From an uncultured bacterium (GTDB lineage Bacteria > Krumholzibacteriota > Krumholzibacteriia > LZORAL124-64-63): a stretch of DNA of 22,053 nt. Both the position numbers and the translations under genes were made by a program. Under the pieces are notes generated by a model, which was given only the letters and a program-made list of their open reading frames with translations, ran no database searches and was not told the DNA's origin. Where the stretch lies: assembly GCA_903847545.1 (NCBI GenBank), contig CAINDZ010000229.1:1-22053 (forward strand). The letters are read 5' to 3'. Shown one piece after another: positions 14,644-21,800 of the stretch. Within the stretch, counting starts at the first letter, position 1, and each line of letters begins with the position of its first letter.

Positions 14644-16239
14644 CTAACGCCCCTGCAGGGGCGCGGCCAAGACGCGTCTGGTTGGCAGCCGAGGTGCGAG
14701 GCTCGCTTGCGGAAGGCTGGGATCGATGCGGCCCAGAATTCGAGCCGTTGACCCCACGGCCGAACGGACTTTGCCACCCGGCGCGTTGCGCGCCGCGAAG
14801 TAGGCCCGTTGCGCCGGGTCGTACGGGTTGGCGTCCAGACGGATGATGACGTGTCTGCGGATGCCGGTTGAGCTTGCATTCCGCAGCGTCACCGTTTGGA
14901 TGCGGCCGTGCGTGTCCGGTCGCTGACCGGTGAACACCCAGTTGTCGCCGCCCTCTGAAGTGAAGTACTTGCACTTCACCCAGTGACGGCTCTTGTTTGG
15001 GTGTCTCCGTCTGCACCATCTCCATAGCACCTCGAAGATAGCATGGTCTACATAGTTGAAGGCATCCTTGGCATTGACGGAACGATGGTACTCCGCCCAT
15101 CCGCGGATCTTCGGGCTCAACAGGGCCACGAGGTTTCCCGCGGCCATCCCGTTGTTGGCCTTCACTACCTTCCGGACGTCATCGAGAAACTCCTGCATGT
15201 TCTTTCGGGAAGGCTTCACCAGCATCTTCCCGCTGTACTTGCGGAAGTTCCAGCCCAGAAAGTCGAACCCCTTCTCGATGTGCGTGATGAGCGTCTTCTC
15301 CGGCGAGAGCTCCAGACCTCGCACGGCCATGAATTGCTCGACCAGCGGCCTGACCTCGGTCTCCAGAAGCTCCTTGGAGCTGCCGGTTATGATGAAGTCG
15401 TCCGCGTAGCGCACCAGGTTCACCTTGGCTCTCAGGCCTTGCCCGGTCGTCCTCGGGTAGCGTTCCCGAAGCTTCCGTTCCAGACCGTCAAGCGCAAGAT
15501 TTGCCAGCACTGGGGAGATGATGCCGCCCTGCGGCGTGCCCTCCTCCGTGTCGTAGAAGGCATTCTGTTCCATGTAGCCGGACTTGAGCCACTTCCTGAG
15601 GATGGCGCCATCCATCGGCGCGTGGTTCAACAGGTAGTCGTGGTCTATCCGGTCGAAGCACGACTTGATGTCGCCCTCCAGTACCCACTGCGCGGAGTTT
15701 CGCCTCGACAGCGTCGTAAAGCAGAGCACCATTGCGTCCGCGCACGAGCGCTCTCGCCGAAAGCCGAACGACCTTCGGTCCGCAAGCACCTCCGCTACCG
15801 GGTCCACGGCGAGCAGGTAGAGTGCCTGCATCGCGCGGTCCCTCATCGTTGGGATGCCCAGAGGGCGTTTCTTGCCGTTCTTCTTTGGGATGTAGATACG
15901 CCGCAGAGGTTGGGGCTTGTATCCCCTCGGCCGCAGCCTCTCTACTTCCCGCGCTCTCCGCTCCGGAGTCAGTCAGGTCGCCCCGTCGACCCCCGGAGTC
16001 CTGCCGCCCTTGTTCTGCGTCACGCGCTCCACCGCCAGAAGCCTGGCGCTGTGCGAGTGGGTGAGCCGGTACTGCAGTGCTTTCACTTTGTTCCACCGGC
16101 CCTCTTCCGTCGCCTTTACGATACGTGCCTGAAGACTGCGAACGACCTGCTCTGGACCGCGGACGCGCTTCCGCCGCTCATGCGGCATGCCGCTCCCTCC
16201 TTCGCTGGTGTCGGGGACTGCTCTGGCCTGTTCAGCCAT
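14644..16239 (-). pseudogene. ltrA: Group II intron reverse transcriptase/maturase, interrupted by an in-frame TGA
   Basis: One reading frame runs from ATG 16239 (MAEQARAVP; an in-frame ATG also exists at 16326) to the stop at 14644, broken only by TGA at 15973-15975. The N-terminal part has KVKALQYRLTHSHSARLLAV and RTPGVDGAT. The TGA stands at the Trp of the family's DGxxW motif. After it come LTPERRAREVERLRPRGY, RIYIPKKNGKKRPLGIPTMR, FGFRRERSCADAM, GTPQGGIISPVLANL, RYADD (catalytic, near residue 277) and the maturase X domain (IRGWAEYHR). The product would be about 531 residues if TGA were read through. After ANPYDPAQRAYF only about 60 unrelated residues remain and no HNH motif is visible, so the endonuclease part seems deleted. 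A start internal to the second part (MRDRAMQ, 15846) would lack the first RT motifs. Most likely an inactivated maturase; a sequencing error or readthrough is possible. Confidence 0.85.
15973..15975 (-). other. In-frame TGA at a conserved Trp position of the maturase
   Basis: Codons read GAC GGG GCG ACC TGA CTG ACT CCG GAG. Homologues have Trp (TGG) at this place in the DGxxW motif before TPE. A single G-to-A change explains it. Confidence 0.75.
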
Positions 16240-16858
16240 CGTCTGCTGTCGTCTCCTTTGCAGTTTGGTCAGACTATCTCGTTTGGGAAGACCCGGGGAA
16301 GTCTGCCCGCTTTCGCGCGAGGTCATGCCGCCCGAAGGCTTAACCTCTATCCCGACCGCTACGCCGGGCCTTCGCTTTCTCCCCGTCCTCTACCCGCACC
16401 TCCATCGGTTCGCCTTACGGCTCCCTACCCCTTGCAGGGGAAGATACGGGCTTACCACGTTCCGCTTGGAAGACAGGATTACGGTTTAGGTCCTCTCTCT
16501 CCGCCGGCGACGTTTGGCTGCCCATGATGGGGGACACAACAACCCCCATTCCTCGTCGCGGTGCCGTGTTGGCTCAGGCCAAGCAAACCTTTAGCGGCCT
16601 GTTGGACATGACGACGTTTATCGAGAGTTCGCATATGCTGACCATGCCGTCCACCCTAGCCCCTCGCCGCCTGGTGCTGGCAGCTACACGCTCGCCTCGC
16701 GGTTCGCGCGCCCGGCTCGCGCCGGTGGGATACATTGTCCGAGGGCACTACACAGCTCGTTGCCTCGCTGCGCTTCCTCGTAGGGTACGGGTGATGGGAC
16801 ACCCGGTCACGTCGGGACGGTCCCGCGTGATAATCCCCCAAGCGACTTCGTGTCGCAC

Positions 16859-17002
16859 GTTCTCGGTGTCCCAGCCGTAGGTGCCCACGTTGCCAAGCCA
16901 GGAGTCGCCGGAGAGGTTGCCGTTCTGGTCGCAGGAGTCCTCCGTCTGCAGCCCAATAGAGGCGTTGTAGGCGGTCTGGATCTGGCAGTTGGTTCCTGGC
17001 AT
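16859..17002 (-). pseudogene. RHS/YD-repeat relic, 5' exon
   Basis: The frame CQIQTAYNASIGLQTEDSC, DQNGNLSGDSW, GNVGTYGWDTEN aligns with TSDENGNLTVEDYVGNKTTF and FTFDTEN of the intact RHS protein. It stops matching upstream of about 17000, so only the last repeats of an RHS core are present, with no start or core of its own. It begins about 70 bases after the SUKH-deaminase gene. The layout fits an orphan RHS-tail cassette stored downstream of an active toxin and its immunity genes, as known for RHS loci. The 3' exon continues at 14560 after the intron. Expression is doubtful: the ATG at 17002 has no clear ribosome binding site. Confidence 0.78.
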
Positions 17003-17049
17003 GGGCCCCCTTCGGCTGGCGTGCCACAGCCCGCGGCGCGCTGCTAGCG

Positions 17050-17065
17050 CGGTCGTTTCCGACCG
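17050..17065 (-). terminator. GAAA-loop hairpin just after the SUKH-deaminase stop
   Basis: CGGTCG GAAA CGACCG forms a perfect six-base stem with a GNRA loop, four bases after the TGA at 17070. No T-run follows, so termination is uncertain; it may only protect the mRNA end. Confidence 0.35.
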
Positions 17066-17069
17066 ACCG

Positions 17070-17807
17070 TCACTGCTGCACGCTCTTCACGATGAGCCGC
17101 AGGTTGGGGTACATGCGCTGCAGGCGTGCGATGTGCCACTGACAAGAGATGCATACCGGCTGGTCCGATACGAGCTTCACCTCACCGCGCACGTGCGGAT
17201 ACACCTGCCCGTCCTCACCTCCATACTGAGCGCGAATCTGGTCGACGAGCTTCCTCTCCGCATCGTGTTCGCGCGGGTGGACCGGAACATGCCGGTCCAC
17301 GATGCGATCGACGCCGCTGCGCCTGCCCGTTATCTCCTGAGCGAGCTGAGCGTGTCCAATGACTTCCCGCGCCAGGAACTCGCTGATGCTGGGGTAGAAG
17401 CCCCAGGCGATCTCGGTCATGCCATCGGCCGAATTGTAGTAGTGGAGCGGGGGATCGTCCCCGGCATCCAGCGTGAAGAAGAGGAACTGGTAGCCCTGGT
17501 GCATCCAGAACACGATAGGTTCCAGGGGCATCTCCTCCTCGCACCCGCCCTCCTCCAGAACGTCGTGGGCAGCCCCCTGGATCGCGCCGATGTCGTGGAA
17601 GAAGCAGCGCGAACCGCGCAGCAGGTCGCCGGCTCCGTGGCCGGCCCAAAGCATGAACTCCCGGTACGCCCCGGGCAGCGGACGGCCAACGGCCTCCTCG
17701 AGACCCTCCACGGCGCCTGTGCTTGTGCCGCGCTCGCCGCGCAAGCCGACCTGCCGGTAGAGCGAAACCACGTGTGCAAGATGCCCCAATTGGACGGCGT
17801 GCGCCAT
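17070..17807 (-). CDS. SUKH (SMI1/KNR4) domain fused to a deaminase-fold domain (245 residues)
   Basis: ATG 17807 has AGGGGAG nine bases upstream and lies 16 bases after the ankyrin gene stop. Residues of about 10-155 look like a SUKH/SMI1-KNR4 domain: AVEGLEEAVGRPLPGAYREF is the typical first helix pair, with later WMHQGYQFLFF and SISEFLAREV. SUKH proteins are known immunity factors against nuclease and deaminase toxins in polymorphic-toxin loci. Residues 165-245 match the short toxin-type deaminase fold (BURPS668_1122-like). D182-A-E184 is the proposed zinc/catalytic site, VCISC supplies Cys219 and Cys222, and YPNLRLIVKS is the final strand. Asp stands where the RHS toxin of this locus has His. 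There is no signal peptide. The protein could be an immunity protein carrying a decoy or regulatory deaminase fold, or a toxin-immunity fusion. The SUKH call and the zinc motif are from pattern alone; the role is inference. Confidence 0.85.
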   Translation of the reverse strand: MAHAVQLGHLAHVVSLYRQVGLRGERGTSTGAVEGLEEAVGRPLPGAYREFMLWAGHGAGDLLRGSRCFFHDIGAIQGAAHDVLEEGGCEEEMPLEPIVFWMHQGYQFLFFTLDAGDDPPLHYYNSADGMTEIAWGFYPSISEFLAREVIGHAQLAQEITGRRSGVDRIVDRHVPVHPREHDAERKLVDQIRAQYGGEDGQVYPHVRGEVKLVSDQPVCISCQWHIARLQRMYPNLRLIVKSVQQ

Positions 17808-17823
17808 GTCAGCTTGCTCCCCT

Positions 17824-18864
17824 TCAGACCACGCCGCCGAGGCTCCGGAGCACCCGGGCGATCTTGGCCTGCCCCTTGGCGAACAGCTTGGGATCGCCCT
17901 CGCCGTACGGCGGCGGGCCGTAGTAGTCGTTGATGCCCGTGAAGATGCCGGCCTCGACCAGCCCGAGCGGCGTCATGCCCGCCGCGTCCCGCGCGTTGAT
18001 GTCCGCGCCCGCCTTGTTGAGCGCAAACACTCCGGGCAAGCAATGGGCTCCGGCGGCGATGTGAAGCGGCGTCCGTCCATCGCGGTCACGAGCGCCGTGG
18101 TCTGCGCCGGCCTTCAGAAGCCGGTTGATGCCGGACGCGAGGGCCGAGTCGTCCTGCACCATGAGGTGTAGCGGCGTCTTGCCCTCTGGGTCCCGGACGT
18201 TCACCTGGGCGCCGTGGGCAAGGAGCACCCGCACGGCCGATGCCGCCCCGTCCATGGCCTGGACGGTCAGGGGGGTCTGGCCGCGGTTGTCCATGGCGTT
18301 GGGGTCGGCCCCAGCCTCGAGAAGCACGAGGGCGGTTTCCTTGTGGCTGGCTAGGTGGAGCGGAGTCTGGCCATCCTTCGCACGAGCATTGGGGTCGGCG
18401 CCGTGGGCAAGGAGCCGTCGGCACATCTCGGCCTTCACCGGTCGGTTGAGCCCGCCAACAGCAGCCAGGTGGAGGGCAGTCCTTCCCCCCCTGTCGTGGT
18501 GCTCTGCCCCCGCGCCGTGCCGAAGAAGCTGGTCGACGACCTCGACCTCCACTACCCCGAGGTTGCCGTGGTTGGCCGCTGCTAGCATGAGAGCCGACCA
18601 GCCGCTGTCGTCCGCCGCGTTGACATCGGCACCGGCGGAGACCAGCAGCGGGATGATGCCCGGCAGTGTGTCCTGGGCGGCGTGCATGAGGGCGGTCCGC
18701 CCCGCCGCGAATGCGCCTCCTGTACGGCTGTGGATCAGCTCGGGCCGTCGATTCAGTTGCGCCGTGATCTGCGCGGTCAGCGCGTCATAGTCGACCGGCA
18801 GGCTTCTCGGCCCGTGATGCCTGCACAGGTAGAGGAATGCCTCAGCTTCCGGGTCAGACTGCAT
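17824..18864 (-). CDS. Ankyrin-repeat protein, candidate immunity protein (346 residues)
   Basis: ATG 18864 (MQSDPEAEAFLYL) has the strong site AGGAGGAG, which overlaps the stop of the RHS gene. The same frame is open further upstream to 19350, but that part is out-of-frame RHS sequence. After about 60 residues of N-terminal helix come seven ankyrin repeats and a partial eighth: GRTALMHAAQ, GWSALMLAAA, GRTALHLAAV, GQTPLHLASH, GQTPLTVQAM, GKTPLHLMVQ, GRTPLHIAAG, GMTPLGLVEA. Most end in the usual GADxNARD-type turn. The C-terminal tail is YYGPPPYGEGDPKLFAKGQ and on. Ankyrin proteins are one of the recognised immunity classes next to polymorphic toxins. Its place directly behind a deaminase toxin suggests it binds and blocks that toxin, but no sequence feature proves this. 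Confidence 0.9.
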   Translation of the reverse strand: MQSDPEAEAFLYLCRHHGPRSLPVDYDALTAQITAQLNRRPELIHSRTGGAFAAGRTALMHAAQDTLPGIIPLLVSAGADVNAADDSGWSALMLAAANHGNLGVVEVEVVDQLLRHGAGAEHHDRGGRTALHLAAVGGLNRPVKAEMCRRLLAHGADPNARAKDGQTPLHLASHKETALVLLEAGADPNAMDNRGQTPLTVQAMDGAASAVRVLLAHGAQVNVRDPEGKTPLHLMVQDDSALASGINRLLKAGADHGARDRDGRTPLHIAAGAHCLPGVFALNKAGADINARDAAGMTPLGLVEAGIFTGINDYYGPPPYGEGDPKLFAKGQAKIARVLRSLGGVV

Positions 18865-18872
18865 CGCGTTGG

Positions 18873-18880
18873 CTCCTCCT
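18873..18880 (-). promoter_or_regulatory. Ribosome binding site of the ankyrin gene, overlapping the RHS stop
   Basis: AGGAGGAG sits eight bases before ATG 18864 and shares bases with the TAG stop of the RHS gene (18879-18881). It decides the ankyrin start and implies coupled translation of toxin and neighbour. Confidence 0.75.
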
Positions 18881-21800
18881 ATCTCGGTCGGACGTGCTTC
18901 AGGACGATGACGAGCTTGGGCTTCTGGTTCTTGGCGCGCTCCATCGCGGCCGCGGCTGCGTTGCGGCACGACAGGCAGGGGTACCGATCGGTGATGATGG
19001 TCACCTCGCCCTTCAGTTTGTCCTCGGCCGCTAGGTCCTCCAGTATCTTGTACTCGGAGTGCACATCGCCCTTGCCCCTGGCGCCCCTGGAGGGGAGACG
19101 ATCTCCTTCGCCCCTGCGTGTCTGCCTGGCGATGTCTAGACCGGTCCGCGCACGCGTGGCCCGTTCCTCGAAGGTCTCGACCCAGACGTTGCTGCCACTT
19201 ACAGACGCGAGCATCCTTCCCTCGCTGATAGTGTACGCCACATTGTTCTTCTCCGCTTTCGCGACGAGGTCGCCGATCTTCCCCTTGAGCCGCTGGAAGA
19301 AGGAGGCCTTCAGGCTCCTGATGTTGGCCGCCTCCTCCGCTGACGCCCACGAGATCCTCGGTCGATAGCTGACCTTCTTGACCTTCGGGGCCCTCTGCAC
19401 CTCGGCGACGAGGTTGTCGTACCTGCCGGCTACGTCGGCCATAGCCCTGCTGCGCGGCTTGTGGCGGTCCACGACGCCCGCGATGCGCTTGGCTGCGGCC
19501 GCGGCCGAGGGCGACTTCGCCAGTCGCGCGACCACCCTGCCAAACTGGGCCTCCTTGCGCAGGTCGATGGCACGCTTCAGCAGCCTTGCCGTTCCTATCC
19601 CGAGGCGCGCCACTCCGATGGTGGAACCCGCTCCCGCCGCAGGCGCGGTGACGACAGCCTCAACGATGCACTCGATCACCATCGTCAGCACCAGAAAGGC
19701 TGCGGCGCCCATCACGAGCCCGATGATCTCGGCAGATGCGTCGCGACTGGAAGCAAGTTGCTTCGCCAGGCCGACGAGGGGCTCGTCGACATACCGCTGC
19801 CAGATCGTGTCGAACGAAAGGCCGGCCTCGCGGAAGAAGTCGATGTCCGCCATCACCGAGCTCACGAAGTCGAGGGCCCCCTGCAGGGTCAGGTTGTTCT
19901 TGGCCTCCTCCACGAAGCCGATCGCGAACCCGCCGACCAGCTGGGATTGCCATCTCTTCGCCTCTGCCTCACTCATCGGCTGCATGGCCTCGTAGAGGAT
20001 ATCCTCCAGGAGCGGACGCAGCTTCGCCGAGGTCTTGCCGGCAGCCGAAGTCAGGGTGACCCCGAACTGCTGAATGGCGCCGAGGAGCATGGCGCCCGAA
20101 GGGTCGCCACCCAGGATGTACCGGCCGACGGGATGCACAGCCATCGAGTTGAGCGTGTCCGTGATCCTCTGCGGGGTGTAGTAGCTCCGGAACGCCTGCA
20201 TCAGCGTGTCGACGGTACCGGCGACGGTTTCGGCGACCTGCATCCCGCCCCGGGCAGCAGCGCCGGCGCTGGACCCGACGGGATTCACGATCCACTCCAA
20301 CAGAGACTGTTCCCCACTCGGATCCGCGGTCCACGTCGGCCTATCTGCCACATACAGGTAGGGCGGCTCCGTCTCCACCGGGTCGACCGACATCCACCGG
20401 CCAAGGTCCGCCCGCAGGTGCCGCTGCTGGACGTAGTAGCGGCCGGGCTTGCCGTCCCACGTGTAGCCCCAGTCGGCGAAGGCCATGGCCGTGGCGGCCG
20501 TGAGCTGGATCAGGCCCCAGGCGTCGTACTGGTACTCCGCGACAGCGTCGCCGTCCACGTCCGTGACCTGGCGCACATGGCCCTGCATGTCGGGGATGTA
20601 GAACCGGTGGTCCCCGCCGACCTTGGCGGAGAGGAGCCCACCAGGAGAGCCGGGAAGCGTCGTGTGGATGTTGTTGTCGCGCAGCAGAACGTGGTCGTCC
20701 CACAGATAGGCGATCGGGCTCGTCCCCGCCAGCCGCACCCGCCGCAGGCCGTCGGCGCTGTAGGTGTTCTCCTCCGTGTATCCGCTCACCTGGACGACCT
20801 TCGTGAGCCGGTTCTCGGTGTCGAAGGTGAAGGTGGTCTTGTTGCCGACGTAGTCCTCGACCGTCAGGTTGCCGTTCTCGTCGGAAGTCCAGTTCGTGGG
20901 ATACACATAACTGCCCCACGGGCCCACGCGGAGAAGCTGGTCCGCCTGATCGTACCCATATGTGCACAGCGCGCCGGAGTCACTCTTCGTCAGCCTGTTT
21001 CCGACTTCATCGTAAGTATATGTCCGGTTGAACGAGTACGTGCCGTCGCGCTGGTCGGTGACCAACCGGTAGAGCACGTCGTACTCGTGGGTCACGAGCG
21101 TCCCGTCGAACTCCTGAACGGTCAGGCGATTCCCGACCGGATCGTAGGTCGCCGTGTAGACGCCCAGCGCAGTGCCGTCGGCCTTCAGGTTCTCGCGAAT
21201 GATCTCGCGGCCAGCAGCGTCGAAGGTGCGCTCGATGGTCACGCCGTTGGCCAGTGCCCGCCGGGTCATGCGGCCCGCCGGGTCGTAGGCAAACGTGAAT
21301 CGCTGCCCGTAGACGTTCAGGATCTCCAGCAGCTGCCCGTCCGGCAGGTGCTTGTAGTCATACGTGTGCAGCGCGTCGTCTTGCATTCGGGTCCGCCGAC
21401 CGGCAAGGTCGAAGGTGTAGGTCAGGCGCTTGTTGGTCGCGGTGTCGACGACGGCGATGCGCCGGCCGGCCCGGTCGTCGAGGAACGACAGCGTGCCCCA
21501 CGGGTTCTGCATGGCGGCCTCGTGGCCCGCCGCGTCGTAGACGGTGGTGGCCCGCGTGTCGTCGCGGTACCACCGCTCGACCTCCCGGTCCAGCGCGTCG
21601 TGGGTGTAGGTGGTCGGCCATCCCCGGGCGTCGGTGCGGACCAGCGGGTTGCCGGCCGGATCGAAGGTCATGGTGCGGATGCGGCCCAGGGGGTCCATCC
21701 GCTGCTCGACGTGGCCCAGAGCATCGTACGAACTGCTCGTCCGGTAGCCTCTGGGGTCGATGACGGCGATGGGGTTACCCACTTCGTCCAGCACCGTGCT

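Larger units (their letters stand above)
14561..16858 (-). mobile_element. Group II intron (2,298 bases) inserted in an RHS relic
   Basis: On the minus strand the intron begins GTGCGACACGAAG, the usual GUGYG-type 5' end, directly after the RHS codons for DTEN. It ends with a domain V hairpin, a GC-rich domain VI hairpin and CCTACTCGAC. Exact removal joins GAGAAC to CGGCCC and gives DTENRPLQIVHANG in one frame. That matches DTENRL in the intact RHS protein, so both boundaries are supported independently. About 530 bases before the maturase frame form domain I and its neighbours. The encoded reverse transcriptase is damaged, so mobility probably needs help from elsewhere, though the ribozyme core could still splice. 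I could not find a convincing EBS1 pairing by eye. Confidence 0.9.

Noticed and set aside
14300..15100. 266-codon minus-strand frame across the intron 3' end
   Set aside because: It reads through domains V and VI and the maturase end in the wrong frame; only its last part coincides with the RHS exon.
15973..15975. TGA recoded as Trp across the genome
   Set aside because: The SUKH, ankyrin, methyltransferase and NPCBM-chimera genes end with TGA exactly where their domains end, so TGA works as a stop.
14644..16239. Reverse transcriptase as part of a retron or diversity-generating retroelement
   Set aside because: It has a maturase X domain, sits inside a clear group II intron with domain V, and shows no template/variable repeat pair or msr-msd-like structure that I could see.
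15043..16527. 494-codon open frame on the plus strand
   Set aside because: It lies antisense to the group II intron and its maturase, whose motifs are clear; the plus-strand product has no recognisable domain.
16500..16700. EBS1 sequence pairing with the 5' exon end (GAGAAC)
   Set aside because: Only a partial match (ACTCTCG near 16625) was found by eye, too weak to report without a folded model.
18865..19350. N-terminal extension of the ankyrin protein up to 19350
   Set aside because: This part is the RHS toxin end read in another frame; the ribosome binding site and sequence change both place the start at 18864.
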